Under the pieces are notes generated by a model. That model saw only the letters and a list, made by a program, of their open reading frames with translations, searched no databases and was not told where the DNA came from. DNA of 64,000 nucleotides from Pseudomonas sp. CFBP 13711 (GTDB taxonomy: Bacteria > Pseudomonadota > Gammaproteobacteria > Pseudomonadales > Pseudomonadaceae): contig NZ_JACYVI010000001.1 of assembly GCF_014842265.1 (NCBI RefSeq), positions 918,701 through 982,700 of the forward strand, in the 5' to 3' direction. The stretch's first letter is position 1. Each line of letters opens with the position of its first letter. Positions 19,329 to 30,175 of the stretch are shown one piece after another. A program made the position numbers and the translations under genes.

Positions 19329-20477
19329 TCAATTGCGAGCGGAAGCGACCTGCACCACGTCGGCATCGGCACTGAGCTCCCGCACGGCGATATAGCGCTC
19401 GCTGCGACGGGTGCGGTCCATGACCTGCCCGACCAACTGGCCGCAGGCAGCATCGATGTCTTCACCGCGCGTGGTACGCACAGTGACGTTGAAGCCGGCT
19501 TGATGCAGCAGATCCTGGAAACGACGGATCGCGTTGTTGCTGGGGCGCTCATAGCCCGAATGCGGAAACGGATTGAACGGGATCAGGTTGACCTTGCAGG
19601 GCGTGTCCTTGAGCAGCTCGATCATCTCGATGGCGTGCTCAGGCTTGTCGTTGATGTCCTTGAGCAGCGTGTACTCGATGGTCAGCACACGCTTTTCGCC
19701 CAACGCAGACATGTAGTTGCGGCAGGACTCGAGGAGCATTTTCAGGGGGTACTTTTTATTGATCGGCACCAGCTGGTTGCGCAGCGCGTCATTGGGCGCG
19801 TGCAGCGAAAGGGCCAGCGAGACGTCGATGTGCTTGGACAGCTCATCGATCATCGGCACCACGCCGGAGGTGGACAGGGTCACCCGGCGCTTGGAAATGC
19901 CGTACCCCAGGTCATCCATCATCAGATGCATGGCGGCAACGACATTGTCGAAGTTCAGCAATGGCTCGCCCATCCCCATCATCACCACGTTGGTGATGGC
20001 ACGGTCGACGGTAGCCGGGACACTGCCGAAAGATTTGTTGGCAATCCACACCTGACCGATGACTTCGGCGGCGGTGAGGTTGCTGTTGAAGCCTTGTTTG
20101 CCGGTGGAGCAGAAACTGCAATCCAGCGCACAACCCGCCTGGGACGAGACACACAGGGTGCCGCGCTTGCCTTGCGGAATGTAAACGGTCTCGACGCAGC
20201 TGCCGGACTCGACACGGACGACCCATTTGCGGGTGCCGTCGGTGGAGATGTCCTCGCTGACGACTTCAGGACCCCGAATTTCGGCGCGGCTCTGCAGCTT
20301 TTCGCGCAGGGCCTTGCCGACGTTCGTCATGGCGTCGAAGTTATCGACGCCAAAGTGGTGAATCCACTTCATGACCTGACCGGCGCGGAAGCGTTTCTCC
20401 CCGATAGACTCGAAGAATTTTTCCATTTCCAGCCGGGTCAGACCCAACAGGTTGATTTTGCCAGTTGATTCAGTCAT
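19329..20477 (-). CDS. rlmN: Dual-specificity rRNA/tRNA (adenine-C2) methyltransferase RlmN
   Basis: RlmN is a radical-SAM enzyme that methylates A2503 of 23S rRNA and A37 of certain tRNAs. The 382-residue protein has the cluster motif CALDCSFC (CxxxCxxC), the SAM motif [13 protein letters not shown], and the resolving/methyl-carrying Cys in [21 protein letters not shown]. It lies between ndk and pilF. Confidence 0.97.
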   Translation of the reverse strand: MTESTGKINLLGLTRLEMEKFFESIGEKRFRAGQVMKWIHHFGVDNFDAMTNVGKALREKLQSRAEIRGPEVVSEDISTDGTRKWVVRVESGSCVETVYIPQGKRGTLCVSSQAGCALDCSFCSTGKQGFNSNLTAAEVIGQVWIANKSFGSVPATVDRAITNVVMMGMGEPLLNFDNVVAAMHLMMDDLGYGISKRRVTLSTSGVVPMIDELSKHIDVSLALSLHAPNDALRNQLVPINKKYPLKMLLESCRNYMSALGEKRVLTIEYTLLKDINDKPEHAIEMIELLKDTPCKVNLIPFNPFPHSGYERPSNNAIRRFQDLLHQAGFNVTVRTTRGEDIDAACGQLVGQVMDRTRRSERYIAVRELSADADVVQVASARN

Positions 20478-20504
20478 GGATTCACCCTCACTCGCAGCAA
20501 TAGC

Positions 20505-20930
20505 TTAGCGAGTGGTTACCTCGGTAGCAGCGAAGAAGTACGAGATTTCACGAGCAGCAGCGGCTTCGGAGTCGGAGCCGTGAACAGCGTTGGCGTCGAT
20601 GGAATCAGCGAAGTCAGCACGGATGGTGCCGGCAGCGGCTTCTTTAGGGTTGGTAGCGCCCATCAGTTCGCGGTTCAGAGCGATAGCGTTTTCGCCTTCC
20701 AGAACCTGCACGACAACCGGGCCGGAGATCATGAATGCAACCAGATCACCGAAGAAACCACGAGCGCTGTGCTCAGCGTAGAAACCTTCTGCTTCGGCTT
20801 TGGACAGTTGCTTCAGTTTCGAAGCGACAACGCGCAGACCGGCTTTTTCGAAACGAGTGGTGATCTCGCCGATGACGTTTTTGGCAACAGCATCAGGCTT
20901 GATGATCGAGAAAGTACGTTGAACAGCCAT
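20505..20930 (-). CDS. ndk: Nucleoside diphosphate kinase
   Basis: Ndk passes the gamma phosphate from ATP to other nucleoside diphosphates. The 141-residue protein starts [18 protein letters not shown] and contains the active-site His in NAVHGSDS near residue 117. The length and motifs are standard. It follows iscX, from which a terminator separates it. Confidence 0.98.
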   Translation of the reverse strand: MAVQRTFSIIKPDAVAKNVIGEITTRFEKAGLRVVASKLKQLSKAEAEGFYAEHSARGFFGDLVAFMISGPVVVQVLEGENAIALNRELMGATNPKEAAAGTIRADFADSIDANAVHGSDSEAAAAREISYFFAATEVTTR

Positions 20931-20967
20931 GGTGTAACTCCAGAAGCAGTGATTATTGCGAAAAATT

Positions 20968-20992
20968 AAACCCGCGAATTATACGCGGGTTT
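20968..20992. terminator. Terminator at the end of the isc operon
   Basis: The stem AAACCCGCG/CGCGGGTTT with a 7-nt loop is followed on the minus strand by TTTAATTTTT. It lies between the iscX stop and ndk. Confidence 0.85.
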
Positions 20993-21020
20993 GATGTTAT
21001 TGCCTAACGTGCAAATCTGA

Positions 21021-21221
21021 TCAGTCGATTTCGTCGGCCCAGAGCGTCTGGACCGCCTCGAGCACTTTTTCGCCGACGCGGCCAGAGGTGTCGTCGAAAT
21101 CCGGCAGTTGCTTGATCATCAGTTGCAGCTTGGTAAACCCTACTGAATAAGGGTCAACGCCGGGATGAGCCTCGGCGAGTTCTTCAGCGATGCGTTGTAC
21201 GTCATTCCAACCGTAACTCAT
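21021..21221 (-). CDS. iscX: Fe-S assembly protein IscX
   Basis: IscX is a 66-residue acidic protein that binds IscS and modulates cluster assembly. It has the typical start MSYGWNDVQRIAEELAEAHP and the acidic patch LPDFDD. It is the last gene of the isc operon, 13 nt after fdx. Confidence 0.95.
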   Translation of the reverse strand: MSYGWNDVQRIAEELAEAHPGVDPYSVGFTKLQLMIKQLPDFDDTSGRVGEKVLEAVQTLWADEID

Positions 21222-21234
21222 GACAGCTTCTCGA

Positions 21235-21576
21235 TCAGTGCGGCGCTTCGGCAGCGTGGTTAAGCGAATATTTCGGGATCTCGACAGTCAGGTCTTCCGT
21301 ACCGACCTTAGCCTGGCAGGCCAGGCGAGACTGCGCTTCCAGACCCCACGCACGATCAAGATAGTCCTCTTCCAGCTCGTCCGCTTCCTCGAGGGAGTTG
21401 AACCCCACACGAATGATGCAGTGACAGGTGGTGCAGGCGCAGACGCCGCCGCATGCGCTTTCGATCTCGATGTGGTGATCGTGGGCGAGTTCCAGAATCG
21501 ACTTGCCGACTTCAGCCTCGACAACCATCCCGTCCGGGCAATGCTCGGCGTGTGGCAGAAATGTAACCTGCGGCAT
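21235..21576 (-). CDS. fdx: ISC-type 2Fe-2S ferredoxin
   Basis: This 113-residue adrenodoxin-type ferredoxin supplies electrons to the ISC machinery. The ligands are in SACGGVCACTTCHC and the distal RLACQA, which together give four cluster cysteines. It starts 3 nt after hscA, which implies coupled translation. Confidence 0.96.
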   Translation of the reverse strand: MPQVTFLPHAEHCPDGMVVEAEVGKSILELAHDHHIEIESACGGVCACTTCHCIIRVGFNSLEEADELEEDYLDRAWGLEAQSRLACQAKVGTEDLTVEIPKYSLNHAAEAPH

Positions 21577-21579
21577 CAG

Positions 21580-23442
21580 TTATTCCTCAATCTCATTCAG
21601 GTTGCGCCCTGACAGCGCGGCTTTCACCGTCGAGTCAAGGCGGCGGGCGGCGAACGCATCGGTCACCTGCGACAAACGCTTGGTCTGCTGCTCGATGGCC
21701 GGGCCGTCATTGCCCTTCATCAATTCACGAAGTTCTTCCATCTGCAGGTCGATGACCATGCGCTCTTCGGCATCGAGCAAGCGCTCGCCATCAGCCTGCA
21801 ACGCGCCTTCGACCGCCTCGAGCAAACGCTGAGCGTCGACCTGCTGTTCACGCAGCGCGCGAGCCACCATGTCATCACTGGCGTACTGGAACGAATCCTT
21901 GAGCATGCGGGTGATTTCGCCATCAGTCAGGCCATACGAAGGCTTGACCTGAATGCTCGATTCCACGCCCGAGGCCAGCTCGCGGGCGGACACACTGAGC
22001 AAGCCGTCGGCGTCGACCTGGAAGGTGACGCGGATTTTCGCAGCGCCGGCGACCATCGCGGGAATGCCACGCAGGTCGAAGCGTGCCAGAGAACGGCAGT
22101 CGCTGATCAGTTCACGCTCGCCTTGCAGCACGTGGATCATCATGGCCGACTGGCCGTCTTTGTAAGTGGTGAATTCCTGGGCGCGGGCCACCGGGATCGT
22201 GGTGTTGCGCGGAATGACCTTCTCCATCAGGCCGCCCATGGTCTCCAGCCCCAGGGACAACGGGATCACGTCGAGCAGCAGCAACTCGCCGCCATCACGC
22301 TTGTTGCCTGCCAGCGTATCGGCCTGGATTGCAGCGCCGATGGCGACTACCTGATCCGGGTCGATCTCGGTCAACGGCTGACGGCCGAACAGCTCGGCAA
22401 CGGCTTCGCGAACACGCGGGACACGGGTGGAACCGCCCACCATGACCACGGCTTCGACTTCATCCAGCTCGATGCCGCAATCGCGAACGGCACGACGGCA
22501 CGCTTTGAGACTGCGGGCGATCATCGGCTCGATAAGGGCATCGAATGCGGCGCGGGTGAGTAGGCCCTGCCAGTCGCCATGGACGACTTCAACCGAATCG
22601 GCGTCAGTCAGGGATTCTTTCGCCGCGCACGCCGTCTGCATCAAACGGCGCTGGGCAGCCGGATCGAGGTCATCGGACAGACCGGCTTCAGCAATGATCC
22701 AGGTCGCGATGGCGTGGTCGAAATCATCACCGCCCAGCGCGCTGTCGCCGCCAGTGGCCATGACTTCAAACACGCCGCCGGTCAGGCGCAGGATCGAGAT
22801 GTCGAATGTGCCGCCGCCCAGATCGTAAATGGCGACCACGCCTTCGGCGTTCTGATCCAGGCCATACGCCACGGCAGCTGCAGTGGGTTCGTTGAGCAGG
22901 CGCAGGACGGTCAGACCCGCCAGCTTCGCGGCGTCTTTGGTGGCCTGACGCTGAGCGTCATCGAAATAGGCAGGAACGGTGATGACCGCGCCGACCAGCT
23001 CGCCACCCAGTGTTTCTTCAGCGCGCTGACGCAGCACCTTGAGGATGTCAGCCGACACTTCAACCGGGCTCTTCGGGCCCTGCACCGTCTCAATGAACGG
23101 CATATGCGACTCGCCACCGGTGAAACGGTAGGGCAACTGCCCACCCAAATGCTTCACATCGGAGATCCCGCGACCCATGAGGCGCTTGACGGAAATGATG
23201 GTGTTCAGCGGATCGGTCGCCGCAGCGTCCTTGGCCGACTGGCCCACTTCGACGCGCTCGGCGTGATAGCGAACGGCAGACGGCAGGATGACCTGACCGT
23301 TTGCGTCGGGAAGCGGCTCACTGATGCCGCTGCGCAGGGCAGCCACCAGCGAATTGGTGGTGCCGAGGTCAATCCCGACAGCCAGGCGACGCTGATGAGG
23401 TTTTGGAGCTTGGCCGGGTTCGGCGATCTGCAGTAGAGCCAT
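21580..23442 (-). CDS. hscA: Fe-S assembly chaperone HscA (Hsp70 type)
   Basis: HscA uses ATP to release clusters from IscU, recognising its LPPVK motif. The 620-residue protein has Hsp70 signatures ([45 protein letters not shown]) and a substrate-binding domain from about residue 385. It lies between hscB and fdx. Its partners IscU and HscB are in the same operon. Confidence 0.97.
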   Translation of the reverse strand: MALLQIAEPGQAPKPHQRRLAVGIDLGTTNSLVAALRSGISEPLPDANGQVILPSAVRYHAERVEVGQSAKDAAATDPLNTIISVKRLMGRGISDVKHLGGQLPYRFTGGESHMPFIETVQGPKSPVEVSADILKVLRQRAEETLGGELVGAVITVPAYFDDAQRQATKDAAKLAGLTVLRLLNEPTAAAVAYGLDQNAEGVVAIYDLGGGTFDISILRLTGGVFEVMATGGDSALGGDDFDHAIATWIIAEAGLSDDLDPAAQRRLMQTACAAKESLTDADSVEVVHGDWQGLLTRAAFDALIEPMIARSLKACRRAVRDCGIELDEVEAVVMVGGSTRVPRVREAVAELFGRQPLTEIDPDQVVAIGAAIQADTLAGNKRDGGELLLLDVIPLSLGLETMGGLMEKVIPRNTTIPVARAQEFTTYKDGQSAMMIHVLQGERELISDCRSLARFDLRGIPAMVAGAAKIRVTFQVDADGLLSVSARELASGVESSIQVKPSYGLTDGEITRMLKDSFQYASDDMVARALREQQVDAQRLLEAVEGALQADGERLLDAEERMVIDLQMEELRELMKGNDGPAIEQQTKRLSQVTDAFAARRLDSTVKAALSGRNLNEIEE

Positions 23443-23490
23443 TGCTTTTCTGATATCACTGGCGTGCCGCCCCAGAAGGACGGCGCGGGG

Positions 23491-24009
23491 TTAATCGTCG
23501 AGGCGCTCTTCGAGCTGGCGCACTTCGTAGGAGAGCTTGTCGAGGAACTGCATGCGACGCATCAGCCTTTCGGCCTGGTCTCGCTGTGCAGCATCGTCCC
23601 AACAAGCCGCGAAGCTTTCGTTCAGTTCTTCCTGGGCAGCCTTAAGCCGGCGCTTGAATACCGCGACACCCGCCAGATCCGCGTCGTCCTGAAGATCTTC
23701 GAGCTCTTCGCGCCACTGCATCTGCTGCATCAGAAACTCGGGATCCTGGACGGTGACTTCCAGCGGAACTTCGCCCTTCAGCGCGAGCAGGTAGCGCGCC
23801 CTTTTGGGCGCATTCTTCAGCGTTTGGTAGGCGTCGTTCAGACTGGCAGAGCGCTCCAGCGCAACCCGTTGCTCAGCCTCGGGGGCGTCGGCAAAACGGT
23901 CGGGGTGCACGCTCCGGGCAAGCTCACGGTAACGCGTCGCCAGCAGGTCGAGATCCAGATTGAAGCCCGGCTGCAGGTCGAATAAAGCAAAGTGACAAGG
24001 AGTACCCAC
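23491..24009 (-). CDS. hscB: J-type co-chaperone HscB
   Basis: HscB delivers IscU to HscA. The 172-residue protein has an N-terminal J domain with the HPD motif (ARSVHPDRF, about residue 34) and a C-terminal three-helix bundle that binds IscU. The start is GTG at 24009 ([10 protein letters not shown]), with GAGG 6 nt upstream; this is the family start, and the longer in-frame ATG would intrude on iscA. Confidence 0.95.
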   Translation of the reverse strand: MGTPCHFALFDLQPGFNLDLDLLATRYRELARSVHPDRFADAPEAEQRVALERSASLNDAYQTLKNAPKRARYLLALKGEVPLEVTVQDPEFLMQQMQWREELEDLQDDADLAGVAVFKRRLKAAQEELNESFAACWDDAAQRDQAERLMRRMQFLDKLSYEVRQLEERLDD

Positions 24010-24017
24010 AATAAGCC

Positions 24018-24341
24018 TCAGACGTTGAAGCTTTCGCCGCAGCCACATTCACCGCGCGAGTTGGGATTGTTGAACTTGAAGCCTTCGTTCAACCCTTCCT
24101 TGACGAAATCGAGCTCGGTGCCGTCAAGATAGACCAGGCTCTTGGGATCGATGATCACCTTGACGCCGTGGTACTCGAACACCGTGTCTTCGCTTTCCGG
24201 CTCATCGACGAACTCGAGCACGTAGGCAAGGCCTGAACAACCGGTCGTGCGAACGCCCAGACGAATGCCGTCACCCTTGCCACGCCCATCGAGGGAGCGG
24301 CGTACATGGTTGGCGGCCGCTTCGGTCATGCTGATAGCCAT
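24018..24341 (-). CDS. iscA: A-type Fe-S carrier IscA
   Basis: IscA is a 107-residue A-type carrier that passes clusters to apoproteins. It starts [17 protein letters not shown] and has the three ligand cysteines in TTGCSGLAY and GECGCGESF. It lies between iscU and hscB. Confidence 0.96.
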   Translation of the reverse strand: MAISMTEAAANHVRRSLDGRGKGDGIRLGVRTTGCSGLAYVLEFVDEPESEDTVFEYHGVKVIIDPKSLVYLDGTELDFVKEGLNEGFKFNNPNSRGECGCGESFNV

Positions 24342-24392
24342 CGGAACTCCTTACCTCACGCAAGTTACTTAACGCAGCGGAACAGACTCTGC

Positions 24393-24779
24393 TTAGAGCA
24401 GGCCTTTCTTCTGCTTGTAGTCGCGAACGGCCGCCTTGATGGCGTCTTCAGCGAGCACGGAGCAGTGGATTTTCACTGGCGGCAGGGCCAGTTCTTCAGC
24501 CAGCTGAGTGTTCTTGATGGTCTCTGCTTCATCCAGAGTCTTGCCCTTCATCCACTCGGTGGCCAGGGAGCTCGACGCGATGGCAGAGCCGCAACCGTAG
24601 GTCTTGAACTTGGCGTCCTCAATGATGCCTTGTTCGTTGACCTTGATCTGCAGACGCATGACGTCGCCGCATGCCGGCGCGCCGACCATGCCGGTGCCGA
24701 CATCAGGGTCTTCCGCATTCATCTTGCCGACGTTGCGGGGATTTTCGTAGTGGTCGATGACCTTTTCGCTGTAAGCCAT
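24393..24779 (-). CDS. iscU: Fe-S scaffold protein IscU
   Basis: IscU is the scaffold on which IscS builds 2Fe-2S clusters. The 128-residue protein has its ligand cysteines in PACGDVM, YGCGSAI and HCSVLAEDA, and the HscA recognition motif LPPVK. It sits 89 nt after iscS. Confidence 0.97.
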   Translation of the reverse strand: MAYSEKVIDHYENPRNVGKMNAEDPDVGTGMVGAPACGDVMRLQIKVNEQGIIEDAKFKTYGCGSAIASSSLATEWMKGKTLDEAETIKNTQLAEELALPPVKIHCSVLAEDAIKAAVRDYKQKKGLL

Positions 24780-24868
24780 GGTGCAATCCTCATCAGATAC
24801 AACACGTCGCTCTCACGACACTTGGAAAACCCGGTTTTCAAAGTGCCGCATGAAATGGCGACTTTGAA

Positions 24869-26083
24869 TTAGTGCGCCGCCCACTCGATCTTGGAGATGT
24901 CGACGCCGTCTTTGAACATGTCCCACAGCGGCGACAAGGCGCGCAGCTTGGTGACAGCCTCGCAGACTTTCTGCGCGGCGTAGTCGATCTCTTCTTCAGT
25001 GGTGAAGCGACCGAAGGTGAAACGGATCGAGCTGTGTGCCAGCTCATCGTTACGACCGAGAGCGCGCAGCACGTAGGAAGGTTCGAGCGAAGCCGAGGTG
25101 CATGCGGAGCCGGACGATACCGCCAGATCCTTAAGCGCCATGATCAGCGACTCGCCTTCCACATAGTTGAAGCTCAGGTTGAGATTGTGCGGCACACGGG
25201 CAGTCATGCTGCCGTTGACGTACAACTCTTCCAGATGCGCAACCTGCTGATAGAAGCGATCACTCAAGGCTTTGATGCGAACGTTCTCGGCAGCCATGTC
25301 TTCCTTGGCAACACGGAACGCTTCGCCCATGCCAACGATCTGGTGCGTCGCCAGCGTACCGGAACGCATGCCACGCTCGTGACCGCCACCGTGCATTTCG
25401 GCTTCGATGCGAACACGTGGCTTGCGGCTGACCCACAGTGCGCCAATGCCTTTAGGACCGTAGGTCTTGTGGGCCGAGAACGACATCAGATCAACTTTGA
25501 GGTTGGCCAGGTCAATTTCAACCTTGCCGGTGGCCTGCGCTGCGTCGACGTGAAAGAGAACACCGCGGGAACGGGTCATCTCGCCAATCGCTGCGATGTC
25601 GTTGACCGTACCGATCTCGTTGTTGACGTGCATGATCGAGACCAGAACGGTGTCGTCGCGCAGGACAGCTTCGATCATGGCCGGAGTGATCAGGCCATCT
25701 TCGGTCGGCTCGAGGTAGGTGACTTCAAAGCCTTCACGCTCAAGCTGACGCATGGTGTCGAGCACGGCTTTGTGTTCGATTTTGCTGGTGATCAGGTGCT
25801 TGCCTTTGGAGGCATAGAAATGCGCAGCACCCTTGATCGCGAGGTTGTTGGACTCGGTTGCACCGGAAGTCCATACGATTTCGCGCGGGTCGGCATTGAC
25901 CAGATCAGCGACCTGACGACGCGCGTTCTCTACCGCCTCTTCAGCCTTCCAGCCAAAGACGTGGGAGCGCGACGCCGGGTTACCGAAGTTGCCATCTACC
26001 AGCAAACAGTCGCTCATTTTCTGCGCAACACGCGGATCGACCGGGGTGGTTGCGGAATAATCGAGGTAAATCGGCAATCTCAT
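24869..26083 (-). CDS. iscS: Cysteine desulfurase IscS
   Basis: IscS takes sulfur from cysteine for Fe-S clusters and tRNA thiolation. The 404-residue PLP enzyme shows the PLP lysine in [17 protein letters not shown] and the persulfide cysteine in [14 protein letters not shown] near residue 328. ATG 26083 ([16 protein letters not shown]) has AGGAG upstream. The earlier in-frame start would reach into iscR and lacks family support. Confidence 0.97.
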   Translation of the reverse strand: MRLPIYLDYSATTPVDPRVAQKMSDCLLVDGNFGNPASRSHVFGWKAEEAVENARRQVADLVNADPREIVWTSGATESNNLAIKGAAHFYASKGKHLITSKIEHKAVLDTMRQLEREGFEVTYLEPTEDGLITPAMIEAVLRDDTVLVSIMHVNNEIGTVNDIAAIGEMTRSRGVLFHVDAAQATGKVEIDLANLKVDLMSFSAHKTYGPKGIGALWVSRKPRVRIEAEMHGGGHERGMRSGTLATHQIVGMGEAFRVAKEDMAAENVRIKALSDRFYQQVAHLEELYVNGSMTARVPHNLNLSFNYVEGESLIMALKDLAVSSGSACTSASLEPSYVLRALGRNDELAHSSIRFTFGRFTTEEEIDYAAQKVCEAVTKLRALSPLWDMFKDGVDISKIEWAAH

Positions 26084-26127
26084 TGAATATCTCCTATCGG
26101 GCAGGCGCGCCGCGCGTTCATCTGCGT

Positions 26128-26619
26128 TCACTCAACGGCGGATGTTTCAATCTTGTCCAGTGGCTGCGTCTTGCTACCGCAACGGCGCAGATCCTGACGT
26201 TGGGCGACTTCTTGCACTTCACGGCGAGTGACGAGGTCGGCCAGGCTGATACCGCTTAGAAATTCGTGAATCTGCTGACTGAGGTCGCACCACAAGTGGT
26301 GGGTCAGACAGGTGTCGCCAGCATGGCAATCACCGAGCCCCTGGCAGCGCGTCGCGTCAACCGATTCGTTGACCGCGTCGATCACCTGCGCCACCTGAAT
26401 GCCCTGCATGTCGCGGGACAACTGATAACCGCCGCCGGGACCGCGTACGCTGGAAACAAGGTTGCCGCGGCGCAGCTTGGCGAACAGTTGCTCGAGGTAG
26501 GAAAGTGAAATCCCTTGCCGCTCGGAGATATCGGCCAGGGACACTGGCCCATGCTGCGCATGCAATGCCAGATCGAGCATGGCAGTGACAGCGTATCGGC
26601 CTTTTGTAGTCAGTCGCAT
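26128..26619 (-). CDS. iscR: Fe-S cluster-sensing repressor IscR
   Basis: IscR is an Rrf2-family regulator that represses isc when it carries a 2Fe-2S cluster. The 163-residue protein begins [20 protein letters not shown] (winged helix). Its cluster ligands are the three cysteines and His in [19 protein letters not shown], about residues 92-107. It is the first gene of iscRSUA-hscBA-fdx-iscX. A matching operator overlaps its promoter, so it is autoregulated. Confidence 0.97.
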   Translation of the reverse strand: MRLTTKGRYAVTAMLDLALHAQHGPVSLADISERQGISLSYLEQLFAKLRRGNLVSSVRGPGGGYQLSRDMQGIQVAQVIDAVNESVDATRCQGLGDCHAGDTCLTHHLWCDLSQQIHEFLSGISLADLVTRREVQEVAQRQDLRRCGSKTQPLDKIETSAVE

Positions 26620-26651
26620 GGCGTGTACCGCGGAGGTTCGGAATGAGGGCG

Positions 26652-26684
26652 AGTATGCTATTCCCGAGTATTTAAGTCAACTAT
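26652..26684 (-). promoter_or_regulatory. isc operon promoter overlapped by an IscR type 1 operator
   Basis: On the minus strand TTGACT (26680-26675) and CATACT (26657-26652) are spaced by 17 nt. A 25-nt stretch at 26660-26684 matches the E. coli type 1 IscR consensus (ATASYYGACTRWWWYAGTC..) at 22 of 25 positions, with both half-sites clear (ATAGTTGACT and CTCGGGAAT). Binding of cluster-loaded IscR here would occlude the -35 box, which explains autorepression. The match is counted by eye. Confidence 0.85.
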
Positions 26685-26787
26685 AAGACCTAGTGGAACA
26701 GTCGGGATTACCCGCAAAATCGCGGCCGCATCATAGCAAAACGCGGCGGGGATTGGCACATGTGCCGCCTGCAACCGCGCCGCTGCT

Positions 26788-27570
26788 TCATTTCCGGGGA
26801 GCATCAGCCTGGCGAGGCTCTTTCATGCAGTCGAAGACTTCCTGACGCAACTCCGGCAATTCCTTCTCGCGATATTCGCCGCCCAGGCTCTTCAATGCCT
26901 TGCCCATGTCTTCCACACGAACGTCCATCGCTTGCAGGTGATCGAGCAACTGCCCGATCGCGCGCGCCACTGGATCAGGCATGTCCTCGCTGACGCCATA
27001 GGCATCGAAGCCGAGCTTTTCGGCGATCGCCTTGCGCTTGGCTTCGGCCTCGTCGTCAGACTTGACGATGATTCGTCCGGGAATGCCCACCACAGTCGCA
27101 CCCGCCGGCACGGGCTTGGTCACCACCGCGTTGGAACCGACCTTCGCCCCGGCACCCACTGTGAATGGCCCGAGTACCTTCGCACCCGCGCCCACCACAA
27201 CACCGGACTCCAGAGTCGGATGGCGTTTGCCTTTGTTCCAGCTGGTGCCGCCCAGCGTTACGCCCTGATAAAGGGTCACGTCATCGCCGATCTCGGCGGT
27301 CTCGCCGATGACGATGCCCATACCGTGATCGATGAAAAAACGCCGGCCGACTTTAGCGCCGGGATGGATTTCGATGCCGGTCAGCCAGCGACCGAAGTTG
27401 GAAACCATGCGCGCTGGCCACTTCAGATCGTTGCGCCACAGCCAGCCGGACAGCCGATGCAGCCAGATCGCGTGCATGCCGGGATAGCAGGTGAGCACTT
27501 CAAAGGCATTTCGTGCCGCCGGGTCACGATGAAACACGCTTTGGATGTCTTCCCGCAGACGCTCGAACAT
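26788..27570 (-). CDS. cysE: Serine O-acetyltransferase
   Basis: CysE makes O-acetylserine, the precursor of cysteine. The 260-residue protein has the N-terminal helical domain and a left-handed hexapeptide beta-helix ([40 protein letters not shown]). The active-site His is in the DHG segment. ATG 27570 shares its A with the trmJ stop (TGATG). Its place upstream of the isc operon links cysteine supply to Fe-S assembly. The C-terminal 80 residues are longer than the short CysE forms. Confidence 0.94.
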   Translation of the reverse strand: MFERLREDIQSVFHRDPAARNAFEVLTCYPGMHAIWLHRLSGWLWRNDLKWPARMVSNFGRWLTGIEIHPGAKVGRRFFIDHGMGIVIGETAEIGDDVTLYQGVTLGGTSWNKGKRHPTLESGVVVGAGAKVLGPFTVGAGAKVGSNAVVTKPVPAGATVVGIPGRIIVKSDDEAEAKRKAIAEKLGFDAYGVSEDMPDPVARAIGQLLDHLQAMDVRVEDMGKALKSLGGEYREKELPELRQEVFDCMKEPRQADAPRK

Positions 27571-28343
27571 CACTGATCCTTCCGCTTATAGGGTTCGCCG
27601 TTGGCCGCTTTCTGGGTCTCGGTGAGGATGCCGCGCAAGATGCTCATCTCGGATCGATTGACCGCAGAGCGCCCGTACAGACGACGCAGCCGGGCCATCA
27701 GATGGCGCGGCTTCTCGGGATCAAGGAAGCCGATGGTGACCAGCGTGGACTGAAGATGCTCATAGAATTTCTCCATCTCATCCATGGTCGCCAGCTCGGT
27801 ACTGCGCACCGAGTTGACCTCGAACTTCTCCACCTTGCTTGCCTGCCCGTCAGCCGCGAGCCAGGCCATGCGGGTTTCGTAACTCAACACCTGCACGGCG
27901 GCAGCCAGATTCAACGAACTGAATTCCGGGTCCGAAGGAATGTGCACGTGGTAATGGCAGCGCTGCAGCTCTTCATTGGTGAGGCCGGCGTATTCACGGC
28001 CGAACACCAGTGCGATCTCTTCGCCCAGCGCGGCGTGCTCCACGGTCTTGACGCCCGCTTCGCGAGGGTCGAGCAGCGGCCAGGGAATGCGGCGATCTCG
28101 GGCGCTGGTGCCCAATACCAGGTTGCAGCCTGCCAACGCATCTTCCAGCGTCGCCACGACCTGCGCGCCTTCCAGGATGTCGCCCGCGCCAGACGCCCTT
28201 GCATCGGCTTCATGGTGGGGAAACATGGCGGGATCAACCAGCACCAGACGGGAAAGGCCCATGTTTTTCATGGCACGCGCGGCGCCACCGATATTTCCGG
28301 GATGACTGGTACCGACCAGGACGACACGAATATTTTGCAGCAC
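27570..28343 (-). CDS. trmJ: tRNA (cytidine/uridine-2'-O-)-methyltransferase TrmJ
   Basis: TrmJ methylates the ribose of residue 32 in tRNA. The 257-residue SPOUT enzyme starts [20 protein letters not shown], with SAM-binding knot motifs [16 protein letters not shown] and [20 protein letters not shown] near residues 115-160. It is divergent from suhB and overlaps cysE by 1 nt. The trmJ-cysE-iscR arrangement is common in gamma-proteobacteria. Confidence 0.95.
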   Translation of the reverse strand: MLQNIRVVLVGTSHPGNIGGAARAMKNMGLSRLVLVDPAMFPHHEADARASGAGDILEGAQVVATLEDALAGCNLVLGTSARDRRIPWPLLDPREAGVKTVEHAALGEEIALVFGREYAGLTNEELQRCHYHVHIPSDPEFSSLNLAAAVQVLSYETRMAWLAADGQASKVEKFEVNSVRSTELATMDEMEKFYEHLQSTLVTIGFLDPEKPRHLMARLRRLYGRSAVNRSEMSILRGILTETQKAANGEPYKRKDQ

Positions 28344-28578
28344 TGGTGAAGTCTCGCTAGCAGGTGAAAAGGGGGACGAATGTTACAGAAGCGCTTCCAT
28401 CGGCGCCACGAACCTTGCGCCTCACGCACGGGATGCGCCACTAAAAGGTGACAGGGCACCGCTGACCTGCGCACGCCAAGCCGACCGGACGCGCGGCAAA
28501 GTCTGCACTCGCGCTGGAAATCATCCAAGAGAACCAATAGAATGGCCGGCTCTCTTTAACGACCTAGGTGATCCATCC

Positions 28579-29394
28579 ATGCAGCCCATGCTGAATATCG
28601 CGCTGCGCGCCGCCCGCAGCGCCAGCGAATTGATTTTCCGCTCCATCGAGCGCCTGGATACCATCAAGGTCGACGAAAAAGACGCGAAAGATTACGTAAC
28701 CGAAATCGATCGCGCCGCCGAGCAGAGCATCATCACTGCATTGCGCAAGGCGTATCCAACCCACGGCATCCTTGGCGAAGAAAGCGGCCTGCATGAAGGC
28801 AGCGGCGAAGGCACCGACTACCTCTGGATCATCGATCCGCTCGACGGCACCACCAACTTCGTGCGTGGCGTTCCTCACTTTGCTGTCAGCATCGCGTGCA
28901 AATACCGCGGCCGCCTTGAACACGCTGTTGTTCTGGATCCGGTCCGCCAGGAAGAGTTCACCGCAAGCCGCGGTCGTGGCGCTGCCCTGAACGGCCGTCG
29001 TCTGCGTGTCAGCCCGCGCAAGAGCCTTGAAGGCGCACTGCTCGGCACTGGTTTCCCGTTCCGCGAGAACCAGCTCGATAACCTCGACAACTACATGAAC
29101 ATGTTCCGTTCGCTGGTGGGCCAGACTGCCGGTATCCGTCGCGCCGGCGCTGCGAGCCTCGATCTGGCCTACGTGGCTGCAGGCCGTTTCGATGCGTTCT
29201 GGGAATCGGGTCTGTCGGAGTGGGACATGGCCGCAGGCGCTCTGCTCATTCAGGAAGCAGGCGGTCTGGTCAGCGATTTCAACGGCGGTCACGACTTCCT
29301 TGAAAAAGGCCACATCGTTGCCGGCAACACCAAATGCTTCAAAGCGGTCCTCACCTCGATCGCTCCGTTCGTGCCGGCTTCGCTGAAGCGCTAA
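28579..29394 (+). CDS. suhB: Inositol-1-monophosphatase SuhB
   Basis: SuhB is a magnesium-dependent phosphatase of the IMPase family that also takes part in rRNA antitermination with Nus factors in E. coli. The 271-residue protein has the metal motifs GEESG, WIIDPLDGTTNFV and LSEWDMAAGALLIQEAGG. AGGTGA lies 8 nt before the ATG. It is divergent from trmJ; the 235-bp gap must hold both promoters, but I see no convincing boxes. Confidence 0.95.
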   Translation: MQPMLNIALRAARSASELIFRSIERLDTIKVDEKDAKDYVTEIDRAAEQSIITALRKAYPTHGILGEESGLHEGSGEGTDYLWIIDPLDGTTNFVRGVPHFAVSIACKYRGRLEHAVVLDPVRQEEFTASRGRGAALNGRRLRVSPRKSLEGALLGTGFPFRENQLDNLDNYMNMFRSLVGQTAGIRRAGAASLDLAYVAAGRFDAFWESGLSEWDMAAGALLIQEAGGLVSDFNGGHDFLEKGHIVAGNTKCFKAVLTSIAPFVPASLKR

Positions 29395-29410
29395 GCCGAG
29401 CACGCTGTAC

Positions 29411-29438
29411 AAAAAACCGGCCATGTGCCGGTTTTTTT
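29411..29438. terminator. Terminator of suhB
   Basis: The stem ACCGGC/GCCGGT sits within A6 and T7 runs and has loop CATGT, 17 nt after the suhB stop. It can work in both directions. Confidence 0.9.
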
Positions 29439-29465
29439 GTGCCCGAACGCCTGTGCTCTGGGCAA

Positions 29466-29494
29466 CAAAAAAGCACCCGAAGGTGCTTTTTTTG
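29466..29494. terminator. Terminator of the glycine-zipper gene
   Basis: The stem AGCACC/GGTGCT has a CGAA tetraloop with A6 before and T7 after. It serves the minus-strand gene ending at 29512 and backs up the suhB terminator. Confidence 0.9.
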
Positions 29495-29511
29495 ATTAGC
29501 TCTACAGGCTA

Positions 29512-30057
29512 TTACTGGCCCGCTTGACTCAGCTCCAGCTGACCGTCCTTGTTGACGGGGATCTGGCTACCTGGATCACGGTCCATACGAACCTGCCCAA
29601 CTTTGTCGTTAAGCTTGTACTTCACGTTGTAGCCAACCACCTTGTCGCTGATGTCGTTGACGGTGTTGCAGCGCGACTCGGTCGTTGTGTAGGTATCGCG
29701 GTTCTGCATGCCTTCCTGAACCTTGTTACCGGCGTAACCACCACCGACCGCACCGGCGACCGTGGCGATCTTCTTGCCAGTACCGCCACCCACCTGGTTG
29801 CCAAGCAGGCCACCCGCTACGGCACCGATGACACTCCCCACGATCTGATGCTCGTCCTTCACCGGCGCGCGGTGAGTGACGGCAACGTCCTTGCAGACTT
29901 GGCGCGGGGTTTTGATTTGTTCTTTCACAGGCTCGACGGCAAGTACGTCTGCGTACTCTGGGCCGCTTTGTTTTACGAGGCTATAGGTGGCCAAAGCACC
30001 ACCGGCGGTTACACCGACAGCACCCAATACTGCACCAATAAGCAACGACTTGTTCAC
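29512..30057 (-). CDS. Glycine-zipper 2TM-domain envelope protein
   Basis: The 181-residue protein starts with a hydrophobic segment (LLIGAVLGAVGVTAGGALAT) that is a signal anchor or signal peptide. It has a glycine-zipper domain at about residues 75-115 (GSVIGAVAGGLLGNQVGGGTG, VAGAVGGGYAGNKVQ) and a C-terminal segment rich in charged beta strands. Proteins of this kind sit in the cell envelope, and their role is unclear. The start is GTG at 30057, with a near-perfect AGGAGG 6 nt upstream; the longer frame to an ATG at 30135 is not needed. Conserved cysteines (VCKD, SRCN) could form a disulfide. Confidence 0.85.
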   Translation of the reverse strand: MNKSLLIGAVLGAVGVTAGGALATYSLVKQSGPEYADVLAVEPVKEQIKTPRQVCKDVAVTHRAPVKDEHQIVGSVIGAVAGGLLGNQVGGGTGKKIATVAGAVGGGYAGNKVQEGMQNRDTYTTTESRCNTVNDISDKVVGYNVKYKLNDKVGQVRMDRDPGSQIPVNKDGQLELSQAGQ

Positions 30058-30115
30058 GTGAACCTCCTGACGATATTCAGCGCGATTGCTCGCGCTACTC
30101 CCAGCCTTGGAGCAT

Positions 30116-30149
30116 AAAAAAAGGCGCGAGTTCACACTCGCGCCTTTTT
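30116..30149. terminator. Terminator of the yajC-secD-secF operon
   Basis: The 9-bp stem AGGCGCGAG/CTCGCGCCT has A- and T-runs on both sides. It lies 27 nt after the secF stop on the minus strand. Confidence 0.9.
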
Positions 30150-30175
30150 AGGTGATGGCCGGTTACCAGTATCGG

